Shown here piece by piece: positions 47,547 through 60,030 of a stretch of 64,000 nucleotides of DNA (its first letter is position 1; the number at the start of each line of letters is the position of its first letter). Origin of the DNA: Flaccisagitta enflata (Eukaryota > Chaetognatha > Sagittoidea > Aphragmophora); assembly GCA_965153355.1 (NCBI GenBank), contig OZ231127.1, forward strand, positions 6,200,001-6,264,000, in the 5' to 3' direction. The position numbers were made by a program, and so were the translations under genes. The notes beneath the pieces were generated by a model that worked only from the letters and a program-made list of their open reading frames with translations, did not search any database and was not told where the DNA came from.

Positions 47547-48306
47547 GATTTGAGGCCAACTAGGCCTGACAGGGCTGATTTGAGATGTTAGTGGGCTGAT
47601 TTAAGGTCTGATAGGGCTGGATAAACGCCTGTGAGGGCTGATCTGAGGTCTGAAAGGGCTGGTCAGGAGTAGAGAGGGTTGATATTATTCCTGATTTGAG
47701 TGCTGAGAGACTCAGGAAGGCTGTTTTTTGGTCAAAGGGACTTAATGAAAGGCCTCAGAAAGCAGATTTGGGGCTTTTGGGCAACGATTCCCAAGGGGAC
47801 GAAGTCCTATAGAACACAGGGGGACTTTTGTATGTTTGTTCGTGCGTTGGTTTGTCCGTTTGTGGTGTATGGGGCCTGATATGAAGCCTGAGAGGCCTGA
47901 TTACAAGCCTGAGAAGCCAATTAGAGGCCTGATTTCAGCTCTAAAAAATTCTATAAGGGGTGGGACAAACAACAAATGGACAGACAGACGCACGTACAAA
48001 CATACAAAAGTCCCCCTGTGTTCTATAGGAATTCATCCCCTTGGGAAATGCTGCCCCAAAGCCCCAAATCTGCTTTCTCAGGCTTTTCATTAGCTCTTTT
48101 TGACTAAAAAACAGCCTCCCTGAGTCTCTCAGCACTCAAATCAGTCCGGCCCTCTCAGGAATAATATCAACCCTCTCAACTCCTGACCAGCCCTTTCAGA
48201 CCTCAGATTAACCCTCTCAGGCCTTTATCCAGCCCTATCAGACCTTAAATCAGCCCACTAACATCTCAAATCAGCCCTGTCAGGCCTAGTTGGCCTCAAA
48301 TCAGCC
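47547..48306. mobile_element. Hairpin-type element forming the palindrome centre
   Basis: GATTTGAGGCCAACTAGGCC at 47547 and its inverse at 48285-48306 bound an inverted pair. The GGCTGATTTGAGATGTTAGT repeat and GACGAAGTCCTATAGAACAC blocks are mirrored around about 47935. TTGGGCAACGATTCCCAAGG (47777) is a diverged GGGCAGCGGCC-type end. Confidence 0.75.
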
Positions 48307-48881
48307 AACCCAGGCCTCAAATCAGCCCTCTCAGGCTTTGAAACAGCCTTCAAGGAGCCTTCAAGCCATGAGTAGGTCCTCATTCAGCCCTAAAGAGTCT
48401 CATCAACTCTTTATAAATTTAAGGCATGTCAAACAAAAGTCCTCCAAGGACTTCTTTCCCTCATAGTCACAATCCAAAACCCAGTCATGAAGCTTTAATC
48501 ACAGCCTGTGAAATATTCCCTTACAAGATCGCTTCCCCTCTCATCATCTTAACCCGATATACTGAATATGTCAATGTGTCATGCATAAGATTTTGGTCAC
48601 TAAAGCCTGCTATCCCCATCCATCTGTCCATTTGTCCATTGGCCATGTTTCACTTTTTCCATGTTTTTATTCTTTAACCACACTGCTCATACACAAATGG
48701 TCTAGTGACCTCAAATACGGCCCTTGCCAACCTACATGCAACACGGATAGCCATGTATCCTTCCTCTTTTCTCCTTCCAGCAATCGGTCTGAGTATTCTG
48801 ACAGCTCAATAAGATTAACTTTCAACAAAATGTGTGAGAGCAGTTGATAGAACATACATTATGTGGTGTGGTGTTACCAGT
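48307..48881. other. Unpaired spacer of the palindrome
   Basis: A few more TCAGGCCTCAAATCAGCC units to ~48400, then unassigned DNA. Confidence 0.45.
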
Positions 48882-50134
48882 AATGGCAGTTATCCCCCTG
48901 AGGATAAAAGTTGTAAGCATTAGTCAATTTTCACCAAGCTTTTGTTGTCCCTCTTTGCAAATGTTTTTTATTTGTTAGATCAAATCAAGCACAATTGTAT
49001 GTATAGATTGCACTGAAAATCAGAGAAAAATAGGACTTAGCCAAATGAGCTAGATAAGCTAAAACACTCAAAATCACTCAACCAGACAAGTAGCTATGCT
49101 CACTGACATGTTTCTTTTTTTTTTTTGTATTTGCATGCTCACATCAAAATATCTGTTTTTACCCATTGAAAATTTAAAAAAACGACCAAGCTAAGTGAGC
49201 AAATGAGGTAGAATACTTAAAAACACCCTAATAGATGAGCAGCTATGCTCACTGACTTGCTTTCTTATATTTTCTTGCATGAATATATATCAAAATATTT
49301 ATTCATTTATTGCATTTTAAATACAAAAAAATAAGACAGAGCTAAATGATGGAGAATGCTCAAAAACACCCTAACAAACATGTTTTCTTGTATTTGCATG
49401 CCCAAACAAACTTTAGTACACTCCTTTATTGATCCTATACAATATCAAAAAAATTGAAAAAAAAATCAATAAAAATTTTTTGTAAAAAAATCTTTAAAAA
49501 TTCTTGGATCGAATTAGTTAAAGATGTCTCATGTAGGGTAGCGAGGGGTGGGAGGGGTGGGACGAGGGTGGTGGGGGACCACCCTCGCCACCACACCTCC
49601 GCCCTCGATTGAAATTGACCGCCTTGGTTTTACATCACCTAGTTTACCGCTCCCACCCCTTGGTTTACCCCTCCCACCCCTCGGTTTACCCCTCAGTTTA
49701 CCCCTCGGTCCACCCCTTGGTCCACCACTTTGGCAGCACTCTTTGTGTTGGTTTTATTTTATACTTGAAATTTGATAAAATTGCTAGTTTGCAAAAAGTA
49801 CAAAAATCTCATTTACATATTGCAGTCTCAATACCTTTAAGTTCGCGGGATTTCATAATTCAAAAAACCAAAAGGGTGGTGGTGGGGAGGAGGCGATGGT
49901 TCAAACTGAAATTGTTTATAAAATACACAACGAAATTTATTATTTAAAATTTAAAATGAAAATATACTGCCCTCGATTACACTTTTCGGTCAACCTCCGG
50001 TCTCTGGCAACAGGTCTACCCCTCGGTTCTTTATACTTCAAAAATTTGATAAAATTGCTAGTTTACAAAAAGTACAAAAATCTCATTTACATATTGCAGT
50101 TTCAATACCTTTAAGTTCAAGGAATTTCATAATT

Positions 50135-50170
50135 CAAACAAGGCCAACACCTATAAGTCGCGTGCACGTG
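50135..50170 (+). mobile_element. Fragment of the long AGTCGCG-ended element head
   Basis: ACAAGGCCAACACCTATAAG then TCGCGTGCACG, the head of 5549-7224 and 13609-16532, joined directly to GGTGGGGGAGG. Confidence 0.7.
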
Positions 50171-50334
50171 GTGGGGGAGGAGGGTGGTGGTTCAAACTGA
50201 AAATGCACAGCTATCATTTAATTTACAGCCTAGAAAAAAGAAACATTTTGCAGATATATATATAGACATTTTTCCCATAGCAAATAAAATATTTCATTCG
50301 TGGTAAAACAAAACCTTTTACCTTAAGCAAGTTA

Positions 50335-51250
50335 AAATTTGCCTAACCCCAACATTACAGCAACCACACAAACTCTGTACCCTAGCCTGAAGCACAACAC
50401 AACCGCACAACCTAAAGCCTATTACAACCCTTAACCTAGAAGCTCAACATTACCCTAACCTAAACAAATACCACCTTCTTATTCAAACTCGACATTGCCC
50501 CCAACCTAAAACTGTTTCTGACCGTAACCCACTAAACTGTCACAGCCCATAACCTAAAGCCCTGACACTACCCTGGCCACACAAGCCCAGCCGCTGCGCA
50601 TGGCATGGCCTCAACAATCACAGCTTGAAACCACACACAACCTCTAACCCTTAACTTATGTTTAGTCCTTAATGTTAAACCTTGTTAAGACTAACTTAAA
50701 ACAGACACTAACACTTTCCCATGAAAGCACTTCATTTATGCAGGTTATTGATACAGGTTATTTATGCAGGGTTATGATTTCAAATTAAAGGTTAAGGTTG
50801 TGTTTTTAATTAGAGTTAGGGCTGGACATAATGTTAAGGTTAAGGTTAGGGGTTATATTCAGGTTTAAGAATTGAGTTGTAATAGGTTTAGGGTTAGGGG
50901 TTGTGTTAGGTTTAGTGTTTTTTTAATTAGGAATAGCGCTGGATATAAATGTTAAGGTTAAGGTTAGGGACTGTGTTAGGTTTAGGGTTAGGGATTGTGT
51001 TGGGTTTAGGGTTAGGGGTTGTATTGGGTTTAGGGTTAGGGGTTGTGTTGGGTTTAGTGTTTTTTTTAAATAAGGTTAGAGCTGTTTTTAGATGTTAAAG
51101 TTAAGGTTAGGGGTTGTGTTGAGTTTAGGGTTAGGGGTTGTATTGGGTTTAGGGTTAGGGGTTGTGTTGGGTTTCGTGTTTTTTTTAGTTAAGGTTATAG
51201 CTGTTGTGTTAGATTTAGGGTTAGGGGTTGTGTTAGGTTTAAGGTTAAGG
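50335..51250. repeat. Interstitial telomere-like variants, inverted pair
   Basis: CCTAACCCCAAC, AACCTAAAGCC and similar lie on the left. GGGTTTAGGGTTAGGGGTTG units lie on the right, some in ~35-60-bp higher-order repeats. TTAGGG is embedded but not in a pure array. Confidence 0.7.
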
Positions 51251-51759
51251 GCTTTATCAAGTTAAAAGCTCATTACCCCTCACTACCCCTCGAACCACCC
51301 CTCACCCCACCCCACCTTTCACCCCACCCCTCACCCCACCCCTCACCCCACCCCTCGCCCTACCCCACCCCTCGCTTTACCCCTACCACCCCTCGCTTTA
51401 ACCCTCCCACCCCTCGCTACCCCTACATAATTTCAAACCACCCTTCACTTTTTGACCACCCCTAGCTACCCCTCACTACCCCTCACTTCCCCTCATGAGA
51501 CATCTATAACTAATTTTAGCCAAATTGGATACTTGAAAAATATTTGTCAAAGAGAATTCTGTTTGGCGCTAAATGAAAGAATTATCAAATTTACTTACCC
51601 AATAAATTTCATTGGAGGCCCATATCGGTTGGATGAGTTCCTCAACTTTGTATAAGAAAGGGAAAACCATGTTTTTCTCTGTCAAAAATTTGAACTGACT
51701 TCGACTTTTTTCTAGACAAGGTCATCGCAAGTGGGTGTCCAGGTATGCCCCCCCCACAC

Positions 51760-51779
51760 ACACACACTCACACACACAC

Positions 51780-51850
<71 letters not shown>
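51760..51850. repeat. (CA)n microsatellite in right arm
   Basis: About 40 CA units with ACTCACAC/ACTTACAC variants at the start. Confidence 0.95.
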
Positions 51851-51851
<1 letters not shown>

Positions 51852-52205
51852 ATACAGAGAACTGAGGTGTCTAAAGTACGCATTTTTGCATTTTTCAACT
51901 TCATCATATTGGACCAATCAATGGACTGATGAACAGACCAACAGACAGAAAAAGCCTCCTGTAGCGCCGCGAGTCCAAAATCTATGCATTTTCTGATGGT
52001 TTCAAGATCAAAAGAAAGTAATTGGAATTCATTGATGACTGATATCCTCCAATACGCGTGAAAAAATCAACCAACATATTGCCCATACAGAAGTTGGGTA
52101 AAAACAAAGAATAATCAATTTTTTGCCTTCGAAAAAATTTCCCAGCGGGTGATTGGTGTTCCACAAGTGGTATATGACACTTCTGCACCGGTCGCGGCTC
52201 TGGGC

Positions 52206-52795
52206 CCCCATTGGCCATCGAGGCCTAAAATCCTCACTCTCAGGCCTGATTTAGGCCCTCTGGGCCCTCAAATCAACCCTCCAGGCCTCAAATCAGCCCT
52301 CCAAACCTCGAATCAGCCCTCCAAACCTCAAATCAGCTCTCAAATCAGCTCTCCAGGCCTCAAATCTGCTCTCCAGCCCTAAAATCAGCATTCCAGGCTT
52401 CAAATCAGCCCCCAGGCCTCAAATCAGCCCTCCAGGCCTCAAATCAGCTCTCAAATCAACTCTCCAGGCCTCCAATCTGCTCACCAGCCCTAAAATCAGC
52501 ATTCCAGGCCTCAAATCAGCCCTCCAGGCCTCCAATCTGCCCCTAATGCCTCAAGCCTACCCCTGGATCTCATATCTAATCTTCAGGCCTAAAATCTTCC
52601 CCCTAAACCTCAAATCCCTCTTAGGCCTGATATATTCCCCCTCAGGACGTCTGGAAATCACCCCCTGTGTCCTACAGGACATCGGCCCTTGGGCCGCTGC
52701 CCTGCTCTCAGTCCACTACTTTACTTGATCACTCCAAGCAGGGCATCGGGTACCGCTGACTATGTGCGATCCTTGGATGACTAGTTACATTTTTC
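52206..52795. mobile_element. Hairpin-ended GGGCAGCGGCC element, copy 7
   Basis: About 20 units of CTCCAGGCCTCAAATCAGCC run from about 52226 to 52630. Then follow CCCCCTCAGGACGTCTGGAA, TGTCCTACAGGACATCGGCC and the hairpin end GCCCTGCT...AGCAGGGCATCGGGTACC with TGCGATCCTTGGATGACTAG. The site corresponding to the 663-1265 insertion is uninterrupted here (TCAG at 52642-52645). Confidence 0.8.
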
Positions 52796-52810
52796 TCTCA
52801 TTGTCATATA

Positions 52811-54188
52811 CAGTTGAGCTTCACTAGAGCGCACCCGCTAATAAGGCATCCCTCGCTAGATAGCATGATTTTGAAAGTCCCAACTTTTTTGCCTTAACTT
52901 CTTTGTTGAGAAACCCCGTCTATTGCGCACCCGCCTACAAGGCAAACTTCACTAGAAGGCATAAAAAAATGGGTATTTTTAGATTTTTTTCCTCGCCTAG
53001 AAGGCATGAAGGAGGGGGAGAAAAAAAAAAGAAAAAAAAAAGAAAAAAAAAAGAAGAAAAAGTAAAAGAAAAGAAAAAGAAAAAGAAAATGAAACAAAAT
53101 CAATCAGTCAGTCAAGGAGAGTGCAGATATTGAAAAAAAAAACAGATGTTGATCAACTGTTGGGAAAAAGAAAGTGACAATCATCTTGAAATCAAAGAAT
53201 CCACCCTGTGATAGCCTGACAGTTTGGGAATCAGTAATCACCCCTATTTTGTACACCCGAGCGTGCCCAGTACCCACCAATGGACTAACCAGAGTAAGAA
53301 TATTATTGCGACTAAACAAGAAGAAGAAGAAGAAGAAGAAGAAGAAGAAGAAGAAGAAGAAGAAGAAGAAGAAGAAGAAGAAGAAGAAGAAAAGGAAGAA
53401 AACGATTAGGAAGGGGAAAGAGGAAGAAAGATGAAAAAGAAGAAAAGGATAAAGTAACTCGGAGCCACAAACATTTTATGGGGGGGAAACCATCGATGGT
53501 GAAGATGTTGATCATGAAGACCGGAACTAAGGACACGTGACATGGTTAGATTGATCGAGGCTGCCGATCATGAGTGAGAATTGAGATTGACCCCTAGAGA
53601 TTAAGGGGTTGAGCGTTTTGGTTGTCTGACCTGACATATGGGTAGGAAAAAATCGGCGCAGTCCATAGAATAACATTTTGCCAATCCATCACCATCCTTA
53701 CCACAACAATTAAATCATGAATTCTCCAAAAAGAACCTGTGTTCACTTGTCCATCGCCAAAAGAGTAAAAAAAGAGAAATCGCCTTGAGAGCTGTGCCAA
53801 AAGAGGGTATTACACCCAGCACATTGTAATACATTTTACTCGAGGTAAAAACTGTCAGATTTTAAAGAATCGGGACACAAGTTACAAAAAAAAAAAAAAT
53901 GAAAATAGATTTTGGAGTCAAATGAATTCACATCAGACTCAATCCTCATTTCATGATTGCCTTTTTTCATTTTTTTTCCTTTGAGTAAACTTCCGACTGG
54001 AAACATACATCAGGTTTCCAAATCAATACAAAAATGGGGATTAGATGCAAATCAGAGCATACCATAACATTTCTGGTAGTTAGCTTTTGGTAAAGTACAG
54101 AATTTTATACTTTCGGCAATAAGGCACCTCGCCTATAAGGCATGATTTAGTGCAGTCCCCTGAGATGCGCTCTAGTGAAGCTCGACTG
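52811..54188. mobile_element. Pogo/Tigger-like foldback, TA target
   Basis: Starts CAGTTGAGCTTCACTAGAGC and ends with the near-exact inverse. TA lies at 52809-52810 and 54189-54190. Subterminal CTAATAAGGCATCCCTCGC and CCTCGCCTATAAGGCAT repeats are typical of pogo-type ends. It is 1,378 bp with a GAA microsatellite (53317-53392) and no transposase. Confidence 0.85.
53317..53392. repeat. (GAA)n microsatellite
   Basis: About 25 GAA units. Confidence 0.95.
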
Positions 54189-54190
54189 TA

Positions 54191-54700
54191 TTTTTTTCTT
54201 TTAACATTCTTTTAGCATTCATGGCCGATTTCTTTTGATCCTTTGAACTAAACGTTATCTTAAATTTTCTATATTTCATTTTTATTTCTTTTTTCTATAA
54301 TTTTTTCATCTTAGCATTTTTTTGTTTTTCACTTTTTCCTTCTTCTCCCTTCATTTTTCACTTTTCATTCTTTACATTTCATTCGTTATTGCCCACTTTT
54401 CACTTTTAACACTTTTCATTTTTCAATTTTTATTTTTCATTTTTCACTTTTCATTTTGATTATAATTTATTTTCTATCACCTCATTTCATTATTTCCTTT
54501 TTTTTATTTTTAACTTTGCACTTCACATATTTAAGTTTTCATTTTACCACACAAAAATTCAACTTTTAGATAAAAAGGCTCTATGTTTTTATCAAAAATA
54601 ATTCCAAGTTGGCGAATGATCATTGAATTTTGGTGATATATAACTGTTTTTGAAATCTAATGGGTGATCGTTCATAATTTGATACTTTTGTGGGGAAAAC
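54191..54700. other. T-rich unassigned DNA
   Basis: Many CATTTTTCACTTTTCA-like units at 54340-54470; no gene. Confidence 0.5.
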
Positions 54701-55338
54701 GATCAGCACCGCCTGTTCAAACTACCGCCAGGTGGTTTTAAGTATTACTCTGGATTTTCTGCTTGTTTACACTCAGTTTGGACCTCCTGAATAAGAATCC
54801 AGCTTCAAAGAAATCTTTCTTGTAGCGCTTTTTGAAAAAAATCTAAAATTGATAATTTTTCCTCTTATTTTGCAGTCAGAATTTTTAGGGTTGTTAGAAG
54901 ATCTTTTTAGATAGCATACTTGAATTCCTGATGAAATTTCCTTTCATTTGATAGGTCGCACTATATATTTTTAAGAAGAAATAAAATTCTCGATTTTTAA
55001 GCCACCTTTACCAAAAGTAATGATTTGCAACGATGGCTAAAAAATCAAAAATTTAATATCTTTTAAAAAATATATAGTGCGACCTATCAAATGAAAGGAA
55101 ATTTCATCAGGAATTCAAAAATGCTATCTAAAAAGGTTTTCTAACAACCCTCTAAAATCTGGGTGCAATATACTATGAAAAACAATCAATTTTGGATTTT
55201 TTTCAAAAGTCGCTGCAAGAAAGATTTCTTTGGAGCTGGATCCTGGTTTAGTAAGTCCATCCTGAGTATAAACAAGCGGAAAATTCAGAGTAATACTAAA
55301 AACCACCTGGCGGTAGTTTGAACGGATGGTGTCAGATC
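54701..55338. mobile_element. 638-bp foldback
   Basis: GATCAGCACCGCCTGTTCAA then ACTACCGCCAGGTGG at the left, and its inverse at the right. The centre shares ATAGTGCGACCTATCAAATG with the 20680-21296 foldback. Confidence 0.8.
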
Positions 55339-55393
55339 ACTCACCTGTGCACTGTCTTTCCCAATGAATGAGAATCGAAGCTAATCCAGGATT

Positions 55394-55395
<2 letters not shown>

Positions 55396-55463
<68 letters not shown>

Positions 55464-55464
55464 C

Positions 55465-55510
<46 letters not shown>
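55396..55510. repeat. (GA)n and (CAGA)n microsatellites
   Basis: GA run to 55461 followed by eleven CAGA units. Confidence 0.95.
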
Positions 55511-55511
<1 letters not shown>

Positions 55512-55774
55512 GTAACCAAATGTTCTTTCCTAGTTTGTATATTTTCGTTCTCAAAAACAAGTTGTTTTGAATGATTGCTCGCGATCTAAACATATTTTTT
55601 TTCTTTTCATATATCCATTCATTCATTCATGCATTCTTTTATCTCCTGCCCATATAGGAATGTATCATGATGAGATACATTATCTGAATTGTATCTCCAT
55701 TTTCTGTCCCAAGAGATTTCGTTTAAAACATCTTGCACTTCATCATCAGGGAATATTTTCTTATCCTTAAGTTT
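55511..55774. other. Unassigned DNA
   Basis: ATTC units at 55613-55635; nothing else recognised. Confidence 0.4.
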
Positions 55775-56002
55775 CTATGGAAACCGGAACAAACCCGAAT
55801 TACATCCGGGTTTGGCCCCATACGAAACCGAATGTTGTGGCTCGGAAATGGGCCCATACGAGCCCGAATTGAGCTCGTGGATATAAAGCCCATACGCAAG
55901 GCCTTAGCCGCTGCCCTGCTCCCCCCTCAACTTCAATCACAACCTACTTAGGCAGGGCACGGGTACCGCTGACCATCTAGCGCTTTTGCGACTATTTCTT
56001 TT
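55775..56002 (-). mobile_element. Hairpin-ended GGGCAGCGGCC element, copy 8 (one end)
   Basis: Two CCCATACGANNCCGAAT-type units, then GCCGCTGCCCTGCTCCC...AGGCAGGGCACGGGTACC and GCTGACCATCTAGCGC. The subtype is that of copy 3 in inverse orientation. Confidence 0.65.
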
Positions 56003-56242
56003 GCAACCGTTAAACTGACATAGATGAATGTAAATTATTTAAGATAATGTAAGATAACTTAATTTGACTTAGATTTACTTCAGGTGACCTTAAATGTCTG
56101 ATTATGACTAGAATGATTATACTGATATTAAATGACTTAGAATGACGTAGAATTACTTGGAATAACTTAAGTGTGGATGCAGTTTACACCATTGTAGTAA
56201 TTGTGCCATATTTGTTCTTGTTCTACTTGTCTTACAACATTG
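56003..56242. other. Unassigned DNA with TGACTTAGAATGAC units
   Basis: AATGACTTAGAATGACGTAG-like units near 56120-56170; no gene. Confidence 0.4.
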
Positions 56243-56842
56243 AGAAAAAAGAAACGAGGAAAATGAAAGCACTGATTTTGTTTTATATTCCAGTGAGACC
56301 TCACCAGGCTAAATGGCAAAAGAGATACAGAAATGGACACATAACATGGTTAAAAGGAAGAGGAAAAGCGAACATATGGTGAAAATGGATACAACAATGG
56401 AAAATGAAGAGAGACAAAAGAGAGAAACTGATCAGGGATTAACCTCACACCTCACAGTCCTACCGAGCCTCTTCTCAACACTGAAAAAGAGGCCCAGGAA
56501 GACCGAGGGCTTGTCCATCAACAACGGAGGAAGACACAACGGTCAAACAAGTGGCATCGCCAACCATCCCTCAATCTACCCACATAATGACCACTCAAAG
56601 TCAGAATTCCCATTCCAATGAGGGTCGGGGGCTCAACTGATCAGGTTAATCCCTGCTCAGTCTCTCTCTTTTGTCTCTCTTCATTTTCCATTGTTGTATC
56701 CATTTTCACCATATGTTCGCTTTTCCTCTTCCTTTTAACCATGTTATGTGTCCATTTCTGTATCTCTTTTGCCATTTAGCCTGATATAGTCTCACTGGAA
56801 TAGAAGACAAAATCATTGCTTTCATTTTCCTTGTTTCTTTTT
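56243..56842. repeat. Near-perfect hairpin with ~205-bp arms
   Basis: 56243-56447 and 56640-56842 are inverted copies with few mismatches (for example GCTAAATGGCAAAAGAGATA and its inverse at 56760-56779). The right arm ends exactly where the next hairpin-ended element begins. A 102-codon frame at 56313-56621 overlaps one arm and was not called. Confidence 0.85.
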
Positions 56843-57479
56843 TGGGCAGCGGCCCCAAAGGGCCGATGTCTTGTAGGACACAGGGGTGAATTTCCAGACG
56901 TCCGTACGTACGTCCGTACGTCCGTACGTACGTCCCCCCCCCCCGAGGCCCCTCTCAGACCCCAAATCAGCCCTCTCAAGCCCAAAATCAGCCCTCTGAA
57001 GCCCAAAATCAGCCCTCTCAGGCCCAAAATCAGCCCTCTCAAGCCCAAAATAAGCCCTCTCTAGCCCAAAATCAGCCCTCTCAGGCCCAAAATCAGCCCT
57101 ATCAGACTCAAAATCAGCCCTCTCAGGCCCAAAATCAGCTCTTTCAGCTCCAAAATTAGCTCCAAATTAGCCCCAAATCAGCCCTCTCAGGCCCAAAATC
57201 AGCCCTCTCAAGCCCAAAATCAGCTCTCTCAAGCCCAAAATCAGTCCTCTCAGGCCCAAAATCAGCCTTTTCAGCTCCAAAATTAGCTCTCTAATACCCT
57301 AAATCAGCCTTGTCAGGCTCAAAATCACACATGTCAGCCTTTAATGTGCCTTCTAGGACGTGGAAATTCACCCTGTGTCCTACAGGACATCGGCCTTCAG
57401 GGCACTGCCCTTTCTCACTATACTTCTTCAGCTGATCACTCCTAGCAGGGCATCGGGTACCGCTGACCATGTGCGATCG
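56843..57479. mobile_element. Hairpin-ended GGGCAGCGGCC element, copy 9
   Basis: The best complete copy. The plain end is GGGCAGCGGCCCCAAAGGGC, then TGTAGGACACAGGGG and GACGTCCGTACG. About 18 units of CTCTCAGGCCCAAAATCAGC follow. The inverse block precedes the hairpin end CACTGCCCTT...TAGCAGGGCATCGGGTACC and GACCATGTGCGATCG. Confidence 0.85.
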
Positions 57480-58106
57480 CCTAAAATACCCAATAAAACT
57501 GTGAGCCGCAGAGATCCCTAGCATCACATACAAAAATCTCTGGATTTACTTTGATCAACCCCATAGCTACCCTGTAAACAAAATTGCAAGGCTTTACTGC
57601 CCTCGCTTCTGACCCACCGGCATTGACCAATGTTACTATCAAAAATGGTCTAAGCGATTATCTTACCTCAGGTCGTTAGTAAAAACGAGGAAGAAAAACA
57701 CTGTGAATATTCTCATGTCGATAAACCAGTCGAAATTGATTAGTTCTCTGAGGAAAAAAAATCGGTAAGAGGAGGTAAATCGGTAGAAGGTTGTTACAGT
57801 TTTCTGCTCTTTGTTTGATTTTGTTATTACGGTATCATAGCAACGAAACTAATGTTGCATACATTTCCACGCGCGGGCATAGATAAACGAATGTCAAAGG
57901 ATTCGATAGGCCTCATAATTTCCGAATTTCAATTTTTTCGACGAAACGCGACCTGAGCAACAACCAAGAAACGGACACACTGACAAATGCAATATCATTT
58001 AGCAGCAAAAATGATGAACTATCTATTTTCTGATTTGAATGAGCTCTTCGCGCGTTGCATCGAATTCGAACAAAGAGCAAAATTCCCTGCGACTTCGGGA
58101 AACAAC
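57480..58106. other. Unassigned DNA
   Basis: No exon or repeat recognised. Confidence 0.35.
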
Positions 58107-58245
58107 AAGGCCGGATACACGGCAGTCCAGTCGCGGACGTTTGGGCAGGAGCTGTAATGCGAAAACTGATTGGAAATCAAAAATGTGACCAACCGACCGA
58201 CGGACGGGCCGACACGGCAAGGTGTATAGTCACGTGTCCGCCACT
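58107..58245 (+). mobile_element. Small AGTCGCG-ended element
   Basis: AAGGCCGGATACACGGCAGT, CCAGTCGCGGACGTTTGGGC, AGGAGCTGTAATGCG, GACCAACCGACC and the tail AAGGTGTATAGTCACGTGTC then CGCCACT. Confidence 0.8.
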
Positions 58246-58317
58246 AAAAATCAAACAAGAATTGTAAAAACAAACAAGAATTGCAACGGAAGCGACTTCG
58301 TTTCTACGCTTTCTGTC

Positions 58318-58938
<621 letters not shown>

Positions 58939-59055
58939 TTTTCTCTTGAAAAGGAAGAAGACGAATGAAGAAAATGAACGTCAAAAACCAAACAGTGGCG
59001 ACCTCCAAACTGACCTTTGAGACGACCCTTGGAACGCCTCTTCGTGACCTTCAGT

Positions 59056-59117
59056 GAGAGGGGAGGGGAGGGGAGGGGAGGGGAGGGGAGGGGAGGGGAG
59101 TGAGAGGGGAGGAGAGG
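59056..59117. repeat. (GGGGA)n repeat
   Basis: About nine GAGGG units and two imperfect ones. Confidence 0.95.
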
Positions 59118-59800
59118 GTCGACGGTATTCAAATATTTGAGAGGGAGGGAGTATTGGACAATCGGAGTGACTCAGTTGTTTGTGCAGTGGGGAAATTATT
59201 GAATTGATTTTGCGTCAATTTTGCCTTAGAATTTTTAGTTTTGGTTTTTAAAAAGGCTTTGAAGCTCTGGAGCTGGTAAGCGTGAAAATGAGGGGGAGCG
59301 GATGTAGAAAATGACAAGTGTAAGCGAAGTTGTCCAATGACGTCTTCTAAATCGAAAAGTAGCGCAATATAAAACCAAGGGGTAGATCCGTTTCATAAGT
59401 CTAACTACCGGCGTTCAACTGGATTTACTGTTGGTATCAGTCGAGGTGCTGGACGGACGCAGAAGAGATTTGCTGTTGCACTTAAGAGTGTTTGGACAGG
59501 AAACGAATAGTTTGGCAAAGAGATGTGTTCGCAAACGGCATCAAAAACGGGGTCGTGGGGTGAAGAAATGCGTGACCTTTCACGGGTCAAGTTATGGTCG
59601 CATTCCAATAGGATTTGCGCTCGAATATTCACGCAGTAAAAATCTCAAGTGGACGCTCTCAGAGTTCTCTCAACTTTCTGCCCCTGAAGAGTGAAAAACT
59701 GCCAATTCTGTATATTCCTTTACGCTTATTTCGCAATTTCATTCATGACTGATGATCAACGCAGAACGACGGATAGATGCATTTGTAGAATAAGAAATCA
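59118..59800. other. Unassigned DNA with an uncharacterised short frame
   Basis: An 87-codon frame (59431-59694, + strand) starts MVSVEVLDGRRRDLLLHLRV and ends SAPEE. It has basic stretches but no recognisable domain, so it is only noted. Confidence 0.3.
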
Positions 59801-60030
59801 TGTCAAAGAAGAAAGAACAGAAAAACAAAATATAATGAAATAAGATTAAATATGATGAAATGAAATGAAATGAAATGAAATGAAATGAAATGAAATCATG
59901 CATTTGTAGAATAAGAAATCATGTCAAAGAAAAAAGAACAGAAAAACAAAATAAAATGAAATAAGATTAAATAAGATGAAATGAAATGAAATGAAATGAA
60001 ATGAAATAAATCAAAATAAAACAAATCAAA
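59801..60030. repeat. TGAAA pentamers within a ~120-bp direct duplication
   Basis: CATTTGTAGAATAAGAAATC then ATGTCAAAGAA begins both 59779 and 59900. Each copy leads into a run of ATGAA units. Confidence 0.85.

Larger units (their letters stand above)
49507..51532. mobile_element. ~2.0-kb inverted-end element with telomere-like repeats
   Basis: Compared with the intact left arm, foreign DNA begins after TTCTTG at 49506 and ends before TTGAAAAATATTTG at 51533, with TTG on both sides. The ends are inverted (AATTAGTTAAAGATGTCTCA and the inverse of ATTAGTTATAGATGTCTCAT). Inside are GGGGTGGGAGGGG/CACCCCTC blocks at both ends, a CCTAACCC-type C-rich part (50335-50700) and a GGTTAGGG-type G-rich part (50770-51250). 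Confidence 0.75.
46258..52205. mobile_element. ~5.9-kb palindrome of GAGCTAAATGAGC-family arms
   Basis: The left arm 46258-47546 (~1.29 kb) and the right arm 48882-52205 are inverted copies. Removing the ~2.03-kb insertion at 49507-51532 leaves a right arm of ~1.30 kb. Outer ends are CCCAGAGCTGCGACCGGTG and its inverse; inner ends are ACCGCCATT and AATGGCAGT. The arms contain a CA/GT microsatellite at mirrored positions and GAGCTAAATGAGC subrepeats. No coding capacity recognised. Confidence 0.85.

Noticed and set aside
56313-56621. 102-codon frame starting MAKEIQKWTH
   Set aside because: Half of it lies in one arm of a near-perfect hairpin; no domain is visible and the frame is likely fortuitous.
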